Below are positions 16,415 through 24,977 of a stretch of DNA of 64,000 nucleotides, piece after piece. The notes under the pieces were generated by a model. It was not told the origin of the DNA, did not search any database, and saw only the letters and a program-made list of their open reading frames with translations. The stretch is from Streptomyces sp. SM10 (GTDB taxonomy: Bacteria > Actinomycetota > Actinomycetes > Streptomycetales > Streptomycetaceae): contig NZ_NEUF01000030.1 of NCBI RefSeq assembly GCF_002910915.1, positions 1 to 64,000 on the forward strand. The letters are read 5' to 3'. The position numbers and the translations under genes were made by a program. Within the stretch, counting starts at the first letter, position 1. Every line of letters starts with the position of its first letter.

Positions 16415-17041
16415 CTAGGCCTTCTCGCTCGCCGAGGCCGAGGGCGACGCGGACTTCGACGCCGGGGCGGACGGGGCGGAGGCGGGCGGCGCGGACGCCG
16501 TCGGCTTCTGGCATCCCTTCTGCTTCGCCATCGCGGAGCCGACCTCACCGGACTGCAGCTTCTTCAGCGCCTGGTCACCGTTGGTGCTGATCTTGTTCAG
16601 CTCGTCGGCGATGCCCTTGAGGCCGTCGGCGAACTTCGCCTGGTCCTTCGTGTCGAGGTCGTCGACCTGCGTCTTCAGGCCCGCGTAGGCGACCGAGGAG
16701 GCGTTGAGCTCCTTCACGGCCTCCTTCTGCGTGGTCTCTCCGCCGTCCACGGGCGGCGCGCCCGCCGACTGCACGGCCGCGCCCAACGCCTTGTACGCCT
16801 GAGAGATCTGCTGGAAGGCGGCCGAGTCGGTCTTCTGGACGTCGGCGGGCTTGCTGTTGTCGGCCGTCTGCTGCTGGATCGCGGCATTGGCGTTCGCGAT
16901 CTTCTGCAACTGCGGCTGAACCTGGTCGCAGACCTTCTTCGCCCAGTCGTTCACCTTGTTGTCGCTGTCGTCGCTGCAGCCCGACAGCGTCAGTACGAGT
17001 ACCGCACCGCCGGACAGTGCGGCTGCAAGCTTCTTGTTCAC
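16415..17041 (-). CDS. Small lipoprotein of unknown function
   Basis: A 208-residue lipoprotein: the N-terminus NKKLAAALSGGAVLVLTLSGC is a signal peptide with lipobox LSGC (Cys 21). The mature part is helical and Gln/Ala/Lys-rich with two cysteines, KKVCDQVQPQLQKIANANAA and KQKGCQKP, likely joined outside the cell. It ends in a Ser/Ala/Pro-rich tail (SAPPASAPSAPASKSASPS) suited to the cell wall. GTG at 17041; AAGGGA lies about nine bases upstream. No enzyme motif is seen. An AT-rich stretch near 17115-17135 is the likely promoter region. It lies downstream of hppA, with the hppA terminator between. Confidence 0.75.
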   Translation of the reverse strand: MNKKLAAALSGGAVLVLTLSGCSDDSDNKVNDWAKKVCDQVQPQLQKIANANAAIQQQTADNSKPADVQKTDSAAFQQISQAYKALGAAVQSAGAPPVDGGETTQKEAVKELNASSVAYAGLKTQVDDLDTKDQAKFADGLKGIADELNKISTNGDQALKKLQSGEVGSAMAKQKGCQKPTASAPPASAPSAPASKSASPSASASEKA

Positions 17042-17235
17042 CGGATTGGGTCCCTTCCAAGGCTCTCGGCCCCGGAACTTACACGTCAAGTGGGCGGCAA
17101 TCAGGCGCCGGGCATCCGATATATATTCTTTTGCAGCCATTTGCACCAAGGAAGGTGGGGGAGATACAACTCACCTGCCCGCTCGGACGCGTGTACGGGC
17201 CCTTCCCTTCCCCGAAGTCCCTCCCGGCACGGAAG

Positions 17236-17269
17236 CGGCGGACGGCGCATCAGAGAGCGCCGTCCGCCG
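17236..17269. terminator. Hairpin downstream of hppA
   Basis: CGGCGGACGGCGC and its exact complement form a 13-bp stem with an eight-base loop (ATCAGAGA). It lies 42 bases past the hppA stop on the minus strand; no U-tract. Confidence 0.75.
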
Positions 17270-17310
17270 TGTCGCTGATCAGGCGTCACACACCCAGTCC
17301 CTCCACCGGC

Positions 17311-19749
17311 TCACGAAACGGCCGCAGGACCGGTGGACTTGGCGGGGCCGCCGTCGTCGCCTCCGCCCTCCGGGCCTTCACCGTCGCCCACGGCGATTCC
17401 CCGCCTCTTGGACACGTATACCGCGCCGACGATGACGGCGATCGCGACAACGGCCACCAGAGCCCGGACCCCCGCACTGGCGTCGTCGCCGTAACTGAAC
17501 TGCACCACCGCGGGCGCGATGAGCAACGCCACGAGATTCATCACCTTGAGGAGCGGGTTGATCGCCGGGCCCGCCGTGTCCTTGAACGGGTCGCCGACCG
17601 TGTCGCCGATGACCGTCGCGGCATGGGCATCGCTGCCCTTGCCGCCATGGTGTCCGTCCTCGACGAGCTTCTTGGCGTTGTCCCACGCGCCACCGGAGTT
17701 GGCGAGGAAGACGGCCATCAGCGTGCCGGTGGCGATCGCACCCGCGAGGTACGAGCCAAGAGCCCCGACCCCGAGGCTGAATCCCACCGCGATCGGCGCC
17801 AGGACAGCGAGCAGGCCCGGTGTGGCCAGCTCGCGCAGGGCGTCCTTGGTGCAGATGTCGACGACACGGCCGTACTCGGGCTTCTCCGTACGGTCCATGA
17901 TCCCGGGGTGCTCCCGGAACTGCCGGCGCACCTCGTGGACCACGGCACCGGCCGACCTGGCGACCGCGTTGATAGCCAGCCCCGAGAAGAGGAAGACGAC
18001 CGCGGCCCCGAGGATCAGGCCGACCAGGTTGTTCGGCTGGGAGATGTCCAGACTCAGCCCGAGCTCTCCCGCACGGGCCCCCACGTCGTCGACCGCCGTG
18101 GCGATGGCGTCCCGGTACGAGCCGAAGAGCGCGGCGGCCGCCAGGACCGCCGTGGCGATCGCGATGCCCTTGGTGATGGCCTTGGTGGTGTTGCCCACGG
18201 CGTCCAGGTCGGTGAGCACCTGGGCTCCCGCGCCGGTGACGTCCCCGGACATCTCGGCGATGCCCTGGGCGTTGTCGGACACGGGACCGAAGGTGTCCAT
18301 CGCCACGATGACACCCACGGTGGTCAGCAGGCCGGTCCCTGCCAGGGCCACCGCGAAGAGCGCCAGCATGATCGACGTACCGCCGAGCAGGAACGCCCCG
18401 TAGACGCCGAGGCCGATCAGGAGCGCGGTGTAGACGGCCGACTCCAGGCCGAGGGAGATACCTGCGAGCACGACCGTCGCGGGGCCGGTCAGGGAGGACT
18501 TCCCGATGTCCTGGACGGGGCGCCGGCTGGTCTCGGTGAAGTAGCCGGTGAGCTGCTGGATCAGGGCGGCGAGCACGATGCCGAGAGCGACGGCGACCAG
18601 GGCGAGGACGCGCGGGTCTCCGCCGTGGGAGGAGATGGCCCCGTCGGTGACCCCGTCCAGTTCGGCGTACGAGGACGGCAGGTAGACGAAGACGGCCACC
18701 GCCACGAGGACCAGCGAGATCACCGCGGATACGAAGAACCCGCGGTTGATGGCGCTCATCCCGCTGCGGTCGGCGCGCCGGGGTGCGACGGCGAAGATTC
18801 CGACCATCGCGGTGATCACCCCGATCGCCGGGACGATCAGCGGAAAGGCCAGCCCGGAATCCCCGAAGGCGGCCTTGCCCAGGATCAGCGCCGCCACCAG
18901 CGTGACGGCGTACGACTCGAAGAGGTCGGCGGCCATGCCCGCGCAGTCACCGACGTTGTCGCCCACGTTGTCGGCGATGGTCGCGGCGTTGCGCGGATCG
19001 TCCTCCGGGATGCCCTGCTCCACCTTGCCCACCAGGTCGGCCCCCACGTCGGCGGCCTTGGTGAAGATGCCGCCCCCGACACGCATGAACATGGCGATCA
19101 GCGCGGCACCGAGGCCGAATCCCTCGAGCACCTTGGGCGCGTCGGCAGCGTAGACGAGCACCACGCAGGAGGCTCCGAGCAGTCCGAGGCCGACCGTGAT
19201 CATCCCGACCACACCGCCCGTACGGAAAGCGATCTTCATCGCCTTGTGCGAAACGGTGGTGAGATCCTTCTCCGGTTCTCCCTCGCCAGGAGTCGCTTCG
19301 CGGGCGGCGGCGGCCACGCGCACATTGCTGCGGACGGCGAGCCGCATACCGATGTATCCGGTGGCCGCCGAGAAAAGGGCACCCACCAGGAAGAACAGCG
19401 AGCGCCCTGCGCGCTGAGACCAGTCGTCGGCCGGGAGCAGCAGGAGCAGGAAGAACACGACGACTGCGAAGATGCCGACGGTACGCAGTTGCCGGGCCAG
19501 ATAGGCATTTGCGCCCTCCTGGACCGCGGCGGCGATCTCTTTCATGCGGTCGGTGCCCTCACCGGCCGCCAGCACCTGACGTGCGAGCAGCCGGGCGAGG
19601 ACCAGCGCGGCAAGGGCGACGACCGCGATGACCACGACGATCAGCCGGTTGCCGTCGGTGAGTACTGCGGCTGCGAGTGAGGTGGAGCGGACGGAAGGTA
19701 CGGAAACGTGCGTCAGTTCCGCCAGTGGGGTGTTGAAGAACTCCGCCAT
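17311..19749 (-). CDS. hppA: K+-independent H+-translocating membrane pyrophosphatase
   Basis: An 812-residue multi-pass membrane enzyme that couples hydrolysis of pyrophosphate to proton export. The substrate-site motif GGGIFTKAADVGADLVGKVE and the following IPEDDPRNAATIADNVGDNV are intact, as is the C-terminal GGAWDNAKKLVEDG. The sequence GNTTKAITKG has Lys where K+-dependent enzymes have Ala (GNTTAA), which by established family rules means it is K+-independent and proton-pumping. About sixteen membrane segments can be read. The ATG at 19749 has AAGGAGG five bases upstream. The C-terminus carries an extra Gly/Asp-rich cytoplasmic tail. Monocistronic, ending at 17236-17269. Confidence 0.95.
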   Translation of the reverse strand: MAEFFNTPLAELTHVSVPSVRSTSLAAAVLTDGNRLIVVVIAVVALAALVLARLLARQVLAAGEGTDRMKEIAAAVQEGANAYLARQLRTVGIFAVVVFFLLLLLPADDWSQRAGRSLFFLVGALFSAATGYIGMRLAVRSNVRVAAAAREATPGEGEPEKDLTTVSHKAMKIAFRTGGVVGMITVGLGLLGASCVVLVYAADAPKVLEGFGLGAALIAMFMRVGGGIFTKAADVGADLVGKVEQGIPEDDPRNAATIADNVGDNVGDCAGMAADLFESYAVTLVAALILGKAAFGDSGLAFPLIVPAIGVITAMVGIFAVAPRRADRSGMSAINRGFFVSAVISLVLVAVAVFVYLPSSYAELDGVTDGAISSHGGDPRVLALVAVALGIVLAALIQQLTGYFTETSRRPVQDIGKSSLTGPATVVLAGISLGLESAVYTALLIGLGVYGAFLLGGTSIMLALFAVALAGTGLLTTVGVIVAMDTFGPVSDNAQGIAEMSGDVTGAGAQVLTDLDAVGNTTKAITKGIAIATAVLAAAALFGSYRDAIATAVDDVGARAGELGLSLDISQPNNLVGLILGAAVVFLFSGLAINAVARSAGAVVHEVRRQFREHPGIMDRTEKPEYGRVVDICTKDALRELATPGLLAVLAPIAVGFSLGVGALGSYLAGAIATGTLMAVFLANSGGAWDNAKKLVEDGHHGGKGSDAHAATVIGDTVGDPFKDTAGPAINPLLKVMNLVALLIAPAVVQFSYGDDASAGVRALVAVVAIAVIVGAVYVSKRRGIAVGDGEGPEGGGDDGGPAKSTGPAAVS

Positions 19750-19944
19750 ACGTCCTCCTTGACGCTGAGCGCTCAAGACGTGGACGGATTGTAGGGAGCA
19801 GAACCTGATCAAAACAGTGGGTGGTCAATGAAATCGACTTTCGTCCACCCAATGACAAATGATCTCTTCCACCGATGAACCCGAATGCAGTAATGGGGCA
19901 GGGGCATGGCGTGCGGAATTCCCTGGGATCAGGGATCAGACACA

Positions 19945-19983
19945 AGCATCAGGCACGAGGATCAGGTACGAGGATCAGGTACG
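19945..19983. repeat. 13-bp tandem repeat, three copies
   Basis: Units AGCATCAGGCACG, AGGATCAGGTACG, AGGATCAGGTACG follow without gaps, and further GGATCAG-like words precede them from 19926. The array sits directly past the U-tract of the minus-strand terminator. Confidence 0.8.
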
Positions 19984-19985
19984 AG

Positions 19986-20009
19986 AAAAAGGCCCTGCTC
20001 AGCAGGGCC
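19986..20009 (-). terminator. Rho-independent terminator with U-tract (bldG operon)
   Basis: On the minus strand GGCCCTGCTGAGCAGGGCC (stem of seven to nine bp) is followed at once by TTTTTCTCG. This is a textbook intrinsic terminator, unusual in this GC-rich genome. It lies 300 bases past the stop of the anti-sigma gene. Confidence 0.85.
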
Positions 20010-20308
20010 GCACGATGTGATCGCACCCGGGAGCGGGGTGGTGGGCACGTGGAACAGAATCCCGGGCTCAGCGGCGGCGCAACTACTCAGAGGCGCAGGG
20101 CTGCCTGATCCTGAACCGCGAAGGGCTGGACAGTGGCGGCCGAGGTGAACGGCGAGCCTCCGGCAGCGCGCGGCGGGATCGGACGGCGCAGGTGTACCAG
20201 GCACCACCGGCCACGCGGCAAGCCCGGGCCACCGGGCCAGACAAACCGCCTGGCGAGGCGAACCACCAGGCCGAGATGCACCGAGGTGCCCGCACAGGGC
20301 GGGGTGGG

Positions 20309-20758
20309 TCAGGGAAGCAGCACGGCCGGAGTCGTCGGCCAGGTCATGCGGATCACTCCGCCGTCCTCACCAGTACGAACTTCGACGTCGTCGACCAGGC
20401 CACTGATGACGGCGAGGCCCATCTCGTCCTCGGTGTCGGCGTCGGTTTCCGCATCGCCCGGGCCTCCCCCGCCGGGTGCTCCCGAACGTGACGAGCCGCT
20501 TCCCGGGGCGAGAAGCCCGTCGCCGACCTCGATGGAGAAGGCCTTCTCGTCCTCGGTCAGAACAACCGTGACCGGGGCGGAGATGTCATGGCTCCGATGC
20601 AGTCCGACGGCGCGGCTGCATGCCTCGCCGACCGCGAGTCTGACCTCGTCGAGCACCGCCTCGTCGACGCCGGCCCGGCGCGCCACGGCGGCTGCCACGA
20701 GGCGGGCCGTCCTGACGTGTTCAGGCTGAGCGCTGAAGCGGAGTTCAACGGTTGGCAT
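20309..20758 (-). CDS. Anti-sigma factor-like HATPase downstream of bldG
   Basis: A 149-residue GHKL-type protein, the usual second gene of the bldG operon (SCO3548 position in S. coelicolor). It should bind a sigma factor or BldG and act as a serine kinase of the RsbW class. The N-box region reads LAVGEACSRAVG; the asparagine normally seen here (EACxNAI/V) is Arg, which may weaken Mg-ATP binding. The G1 region is VGDGLLAPG, then comes a long Gly/Asp/Ser insertion (about residues 88-118) before the G2-like DEMGLAVISGLVDDVEV. ATG at 20758 begins PTVELRFSAQPEHVRTARLV. It follows bldG with a 207-base gap, so it may have its own promoter as well as readthrough. Confidence 0.82.
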   Translation of the reverse strand: MPTVELRFSAQPEHVRTARLVAAAVARRAGVDEAVLDEVRLAVGEACSRAVGLHRSHDISAPVTVVLTEDEKAFSIEVGDGLLAPGSGSSRSGAPGGGGPGDAETDADTEDEMGLAVISGLVDDVEVRTGEDGGVIRMTWPTTPAVLLP

Positions 20759-20965
20759 GCCATCCCCCTCGAACGTTAGAGCGTGCTTCTCAGGGGCCCG
20801 GGCGTGACGCCCGGTACCCCTGGTCTCATTCTCCTCCGGAAACCGACGAAGCCGGCAGCCGACCACATGGTCGACCGCCTGCCCTTGGCGGCCTGTCTGC
20901 TGCCGCCTGCCGGTCTGTCACTGCGCGCCTGCCGGCCCGGGAGCTGCCGACGTGCACCCGACGGT

Positions 20966-21319
20966 TCAGTCGGTGGCAGCGACAGCCTCGTCGACCGAAG
21001 TGTGAATGGGAAACACCTTGGTCAGACCTGTGATCCGGAAGATCTTGAGAATGCGCTCCTGGTTGCACACCAGGCGCAGCGAGCCCTCATGGGCCCGGAC
21101 ACGCTTCAAGCCACCCACGAGCACGCCGAGTCCGGTGGAGTCGAGGAAGTCGACGCCTTCCATGTCGACAACCAAGTGGTAGCTGCCGTCATTCACCAAC
21201 TCGACCAACTGCTCGCGCAGCTTGGGCGCGGTATACACATCAATCTCGCCACCGACCTCGACGACCGTACGGTCGCCACCAGGGCCGGACACATTGCGAG
21301 TCGACAGGGACAGGTCCAC
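20966..21319 (-). CDS. bldG: Anti-sigma factor antagonist BldG
   Basis: A 117-residue STAS-domain protein. BldG is required in S. coelicolor for aerial mycelium and antibiotic production, acting by binding anti-sigma factors when unphosphorylated. The sequence has [20 protein letters not shown] and the phosphorylation motif [18 protein letters not shown], with the target serine in DSTG. Near residues 10-15 there is a short insertion ([10 protein letters not shown]) compared with the 113-residue S. coelicolor form as I remember it. The GTG at 21319 fits MDLSLSTR. It is divergent from the helicase gene, with only 79 bases between the two starts, so their promoters must overlap. Confidence 0.96.
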   Translation of the reverse strand: MDLSLSTRNVSGPGGDRTVVEVGGEIDVYTAPKLREQLVELVNDGSYHLVVDMEGVDFLDSTGLGVLVGGLKRVRAHEGSLRLVCNQERILKIFRITGLTKVFPIHTSVDEAVAATD

Positions 21320-21398
21320 GGATCCTCCAGCACCTTGCTATCGAGCGGTCGCCCCTCGGTCTCCCCGGCGGAGGCCAGGGGACGGATCGCCAGCCGCG

Positions 21399-23924
21399 AT
21401 GGCATTCAATCACTTACCAGCAGCCATGCACGACGCCTTGGGACCATTGTCCATCACGCCAGTGACACACTCGGTGCCGATGGCCAAGAATCACCGCCCC
21501 AGTCGACCACCCGAGAACGCGGGCTCGCGCCCGTCTCCCGCAGTGGTTCTCGACCGGCTCGCCGCAGCGGCGGGCCGGGCAGCGCGCATCACTCATACGG
21601 AGCACCTGCCCCCACGTGCGGGAACCCATGCCCTCTGGCCGGATCGCATCCGGCCGGAAGTGATCTCGGCAATCAGCCGGGCCGGAATCGACCATCCGTG
21701 GACGCATCAGGCCGCCGCCGCGGAGCACGCCCTCGACGGCGAGTCCGTCGTCATCGCCACCGGAACGGCGTCCGGCAAGTCACTCGCCTACCTCGCTCCG
21801 GTACTGAGTACCCTCCTCGACGGTTCGCATGCCCCGAACGGCCGCGGCACGACCGCCCTGTATCTCTCACCCACCAAGGCGCTGGCCGCCGACCAGCGCC
21901 GCTCGGTGAAGTCGCTCGCGGAGCCCCTCGGCTCCGCCGTCCGGCCGGCGGTCTACGACGGGGACACGCCGGTCGAGGAACGCGAATGGGTGCGCCAGTA
22001 CGCCAATTACGTCCTGACCAACCCCGACATGCTTCACCGCGGCATCCTCCCGTCCCACCCCCGCTGGGCCTCCTTCCTCCGTGCGCTTCGCTTCGTCGTC
22101 ATCGACGAGTGCCACACCTACCGGGGAGTCTTCGGCGCCCACGTCGCCCAGGTGCTCCGGCGCCTCCGGCGTCTCTGCGTCCGCTACGGCTCCGCCCCGG
22201 TCTTCCTGCTCGCCTCGGCCACCGCGGCGCAGCCCTCGGTCGCCGCCGGCCGCCTGACGGGGCTGCCCGTCAAGGAGGTCGCCGACGACGCCTCGCCCCG
22301 GGGCGAGATGGTCTTCGCCCTGTGGGAGCCGCCGCTGACCGAGTTGCACGGTGAGAAGGGGGCCCCCGTACGCCGTACAGCCACGGCCGAGACCGCCGAC
22401 CTACTGACCGACCTGACCCTCCAGGGCGTGCGTTCGGTCGCCTTCGTGCGCTCCCGGCGCGGCGCCGAGCTCATCTCCGTCATCGCCAAGGAACGGCTGG
22501 CCGAGGTGGACCGCTCCCTGCCCGGGCGTGTCGCCGCCTACCGCGGCGGTTACCTGCCCGAGGAACGCCGGGCACTGGAGAGGGCGCTGCACTCCGGAGA
22601 ACTGCTCGGACTGGCCGCCACGACCGCTCTGGAGCTCGGCATCGACGTCTCGGGGCTCGATGCCGTCGTCATCGCCGGATATCCGGGCACCCGCGCATCC
22701 CTCTGGCAGCAGGCCGGCCGCGCCGGACGTGCGGGCCAGGGCGCCCTCGCCGTCCTCGTGGCCCGGGACGACCCGCTGGACACCTTCCTCGTCCACCATC
22801 CCGAGGCACTGTTCCAGCAGCCTGTGGAATCCACCGTCCTGGACCCGGACAACCCCTACGTCCTCGCCCCGCACCTGTGCGCGGCGGCCGCGGAACTCCC
22901 GCTCACGGAAGCCGACATCGCGCTCTTCGGTCCCGCCGTGCCCGACCTCCTGCCGCAACTCGAATCCGCGAAGCTGTTGCGCAGGCGGACCACGGGCTGG
23001 CACTGGACGCGACGCGAACGTGCCGCCGACCTCACCGACATCCGCGGCGAGGGTGGCCGCCCGGTACAGATCGTGGAGGAAGGCACCGGCAGACTCCTCG
23101 GCACGGTGGACGAGTCAGCCGCGCACACGGCCGTGCACGAGGGCGCCGTCCACCTCCACCAGGGCCGGACCTACCTGGTCCGGAGGCTGGATCTGGAGGA
23201 TTCGGTGGCGCTCGTGGAGGAAGCCGTCCCTCCGTATTCGACCAACGCCCGCGACACGACCGCGATCGCCGTGCTGGAGACCGACGCCGAGATTCCGTGG
23301 GGTGACGGGCGGCTCTGCTTCGGTTCCGTCGAGGTCACCAACCAGGTCGTCTCCTTCCTGCGCCGCAAGCTGATCACCGGAGAGGTCCTCGGCGAGACCA
23401 AACTCGACCTGCCGCCCCGCACCCTGCGCACCCGCGCCGTGTGGTGGACGGTGACCGAGGACCAGCTCGATGCCGCCCGGATCGGTCCCGAGATCCTCGG
23501 AGGCGCCCTGCACGCCGCCGAACACGCCTCCATCGGGATGCTGCCGCTCTTCGCGACATGCGACCGCTGGGACATCGGTGGCGTTTCCGTTCCCCTGCAC
23601 CCCGACACGCTCCTTCCCACCGTGTTCGTCTACGACGGCCACCCGGGCGGTGCCGGCTTCGCCGAACGCGCCTTCCACACCGCCCGCACCTGGCTCACAG
23701 CAACTCGCCAGGCCATCGCGTCCTGCGAGTGCGAGGCGGGCTGTCCCTCCTGCATCCAGTCCCCCAAGTGTGGGAACGGCAACGAACCCCTGCACAAGCG
23801 AGGTGCCGTGCGGCTCCTGACCGAGCTGCTCAGGACCGCGCCGCTGGACCCCGGAGAAGCGCCCGGGCCGAACGGCCCGCCGACGGACTCGCCGGATCCG
23901 CACCCGGGAAAGGCTGAGGAATGA
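21399..23924 (+). CDS. DEAD/DEAH-box helicase with C-terminal DUF1998 zinc domain
   Basis: An 841-residue superfamily 2 helicase of the YprA/MrfA type, which in Bacillus acts in mitomycin-lesion repair. Motifs in order: Q-like TAxxAAAEHAL region, Walker A IATGTASGKS (about residue 120), STPTKALAADQ-like LSPTKALAADQ, DECHTYRG (about 236), SAT as LASATAAQP, and the motif VI stretch WQQAGRAGRAG (about 437). The C-terminal quarter carries the DUF1998 cysteines CECEAGCPSCIQSPKCGNGN (about 776-795), probably an iron or zinc site. The start ATG at 21399 gives MAFNHLPAAMHDAL, the conserved beginning in Streptomyces; readings further upstream would overlap bldG. It converges on the Tad operon, the known helicase/secretion neighbourhood. 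Confidence 0.92.
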   Translation: MAFNHLPAAMHDALGPLSITPVTHSVPMAKNHRPSRPPENAGSRPSPAVVLDRLAAAAGRAARITHTEHLPPRAGTHALWPDRIRPEVISAISRAGIDHPWTHQAAAAEHALDGESVVIATGTASGKSLAYLAPVLSTLLDGSHAPNGRGTTALYLSPTKALAADQRRSVKSLAEPLGSAVRPAVYDGDTPVEEREWVRQYANYVLTNPDMLHRGILPSHPRWASFLRALRFVVIDECHTYRGVFGAHVAQVLRRLRRLCVRYGSAPVFLLASATAAQPSVAAGRLTGLPVKEVADDASPRGEMVFALWEPPLTELHGEKGAPVRRTATAETADLLTDLTLQGVRSVAFVRSRRGAELISVIAKERLAEVDRSLPGRVAAYRGGYLPEERRALERALHSGELLGLAATTALELGIDVSGLDAVVIAGYPGTRASLWQQAGRAGRAGQGALAVLVARDDPLDTFLVHHPEALFQQPVESTVLDPDNPYVLAPHLCAAAAELPLTEADIALFGPAVPDLLPQLESAKLLRRRTTGWHWTRRERAADLTDIRGEGGRPVQIVEEGTGRLLGTVDESAAHTAVHEGAVHLHQGRTYLVRRLDLEDSVALVEEAVPPYSTNARDTTAIAVLETDAEIPWGDGRLCFGSVEVTNQVVSFLRRKLITGEVLGETKLDLPPRTLRTRAVWWTVTEDQLDAARIGPEILGGALHAAEHASIGMLPLFATCDRWDIGGVSVPLHPDTLLPTVFVYDGHPGGAGFAERAFHTARTWLTATRQAIASCECEAGCPSCIQSPKCGNGNEPLHKRGAVRLLTELLRTAPLDPGEAPGPNGPPTDSPDPHPGKAEE

Positions 23925-24301
23925 GGCGGGCCGGAGGCCGGCGGGACCTCCGGAGGCCCCGCTCGCGCCCGGACCTCTGGTTCGTACGGGCCGAAGCGCG
24001 CGCGGGCCGTCACATCGGCGATCTCACCCCGGACTCCGCAGCGCACGATCTCAGCTCCCTGCGCCGCGGCGACCTCGTCGGCTGCCCGGCACGCCGTTTC
24101 CGCGCCTCGTAGCGCCTGATCGGCTGCGGCGAGCGCCGCCAGATCCGCGGCGCCGCCGGCCCTGTGTCGGGCGGCCACGGCCTGCCCGAGCGCGAGCACC
24201 ATCGCGAACACGGTGCACAGCGTCGCAGTCGTCACGGCCACCCAGACCGTCGCCAGCCCTTGATCCCCCGGGCCGCCCCTCATTCTCGTCATCCTCGTCA
24301 C
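23630..24301 (-). CDS. TadE-like protein of the helicase/secretion neighbourhood (Rv3654c-like)
   Basis: The first 115 residues are a recognisable small TadE-like protein: basic N-terminus RMTRMRGGPGDQG, one hydrophobic helix LATVWVAVTTATLCTVFAMV, then the conserved pseudopilin-like run VAARHRAGGAADLAALAAAD and a compact domain with two cysteines (AETACRAADEV, EIVRCGVRG). Normal members are about 110-130 residues. Here no stop codon occurs until 23630, so the frame runs 295 bases antisense into the helicase gene and adds about 100 Ser/Pro-rich residues that do not look like protein; the natural stop has probably been lost through a small indel. GTG at 24301 overlaps the upstream stop by four bases (GTGA). 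Confidence 0.65.
   Translation of the reverse strand: MTRMTRMRGGPGDQGLATVWVAVTTATLCTVFAMVLALGQAVAARHRAGGAADLAALAAADQALRGAETACRAADEVAAAQGAEIVRCGVRGEIADVTARARFGPYEPEVRARAGPPEVPPASGPPHSSAFPGCGSGESVGGPFGPGASPGSSGAVLSSSVRSRTAPRLCRGSLPFPHLGDWMQEGQPASHSQDAMAWRVAVSQVRAVWKARSAKPAPPGWPS
23931..23953. terminator. Hairpin just past the helicase stop
   Basis: CCGGAGG (23931-23937) and CCTCCGG (23947-23953) form a seven-bp stem with a nine-base loop, six bases past the helicase stop. It is the likely helicase terminator, although it lies inside the antisense TadE-like frame. Confidence 0.5.
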
Positions 24302-24693
24302 AGGCCGGTCCCCACCGTGTCGGTCCCCACCGCGTCCTCTGCAGATGCGACCGCGTCGGCGCTCAGCGTCAGACTCAACGGACCAGGCCCTGGCGTCGGC
24401 GCCTCCACTCGGACCCGCCACAAACCCCCGGCCCGCTCCACGGCGACCCGGGCCCTGTCGGGGGCCGCCTCCCGGGCCGCGGACAGCACCGCCTGCTCCG
24501 GCTCCGATCGAGCCGCGGCCCGGGCTCCGGCCCGAGCGGCGTCCACACAGCGGATCTGATCCGAGGCTGCCACCAGCGCCCAGACGAGTGCGAGCACGAA
24601 CGCCACCAGCACGGGGAGGGCCATCGCGGCCTCCGCCGTCACCGCTCCTCCGTCACCCCGCCGAACCTTCCGCGACACCTCAGAACTTCGCAT
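24298..24693 (-). CDS. TadE-family minor pseudopilin
   Basis: A 131-residue protein with the TadE signature: a short basic leader (SRKVRRGDGGAVTAEAAMAL), one hydrophobic helix PVLVAFVLALVWALVAAS, then IRCVDAARAGARAAAR, the pattern used by TadE-type minor pilins processed by prepilin peptidase before the GAVTAE motif. The ATG at 24693 has AAGGA eight bases upstream and overlaps the end of the DUF4244 gene by 14 bases; a GTG at 24678 is an alternative. It is coupled to both neighbours in the Tad operon. Likely a surface-filament or secretion component. Confidence 0.82.
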   Translation of the reverse strand: MRSSEVSRKVRRGDGGAVTAEAAMALPVLVAFVLALVWALVAASDQIRCVDAARAGARAAARSEPEQAVLSAAREAAPDRARVAVERAGGLWRVRVEAPTPGPGPLSLTLSADAVASAEDAVGTDTVGTGL

Positions 24694-24916
24694 CGAGGGC
24701 GTCCTTGATCAGCGCCTGCAGCGCCGACACCACCGCCCCGCTGGTCACCACCTTGTAGAGCACCGCCGCGAACGCGCAGGCGGCGATGGTCCCCACAGCG
24801 TATTCGGAGGTCGTCATCCCCCGGTCGAGGCCTGCGCGCCGGGCATGACTGCCGAACCTCGTCTGCCAGGCCCGACGCAGCGCTCGCAAGCACTTCCGCA
24901 CAGCGTTACCACCCAT
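24680..24916 (-). CDS. DUF4244 Flp-pilin-like protein
   Basis: A 78-residue protein with a basic N-terminal stretch (LRALRRAWQTRFGSHARRAG), the processing-site-like sequence DRGMTTSEYAVGTIAAC and a single hydrophobic helix ACAFAAVLYKVVTSGAVVSAL. TSEYA with Glu at position 5 after the presumed cleavage point is typical of Flp major pilins and of DUF4244. It is probably the main pseudopilin of this Tad system. ATG at 24916. The large palindromic repeat lies just upstream and separates it from tadC, so its expression may be set separately from the assembly genes. Confidence 0.82.
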   Translation of the reverse strand: MGGNAVRKCLRALRRAWQTRFGSHARRAGLDRGMTTSEYAVGTIAACAFAAVLYKVVTSGAVVSALQALIKDALDAKF

Positions 24917-24977
24917 TTCAACCCCCACGATCACAATTCGCGTCGTCTCGTTCGGAAATTCGGATTCCGGTGCTCCG

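Larger units (their letters stand above)
19750..20308. other. Gene-free interval between bldG operon and hppA
   Basis: No convincing gene. From right to left it holds a long (about 300 base) untranslated 3' region of the anti-sigma gene, a U-tract terminator (19986-20009), a 13-bp triplicated repeat (19945-19983), and the hppA leader with comparatively AT-rich sequence (19795-19865: CAAAACAGTGGGTGG, AATGACAAATGATC), where the hppA promoter should lie. Confidence 0.6.

Noticed and set aside
17017..19680. Long plus-strand frame of almost 890 codons
   Set aside because: It is exactly antisense to hppA, whose protein motifs are complete; its His/Arg/Gly-rich translation is the usual shadow in GC-rich DNA.
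20010..20295. Minus-strand short frames downstream of the anti-sigma gene
   Set aside because: Several overlapping frames with no ribosome site or recognisable sequence; treated as 3' untranslated region.
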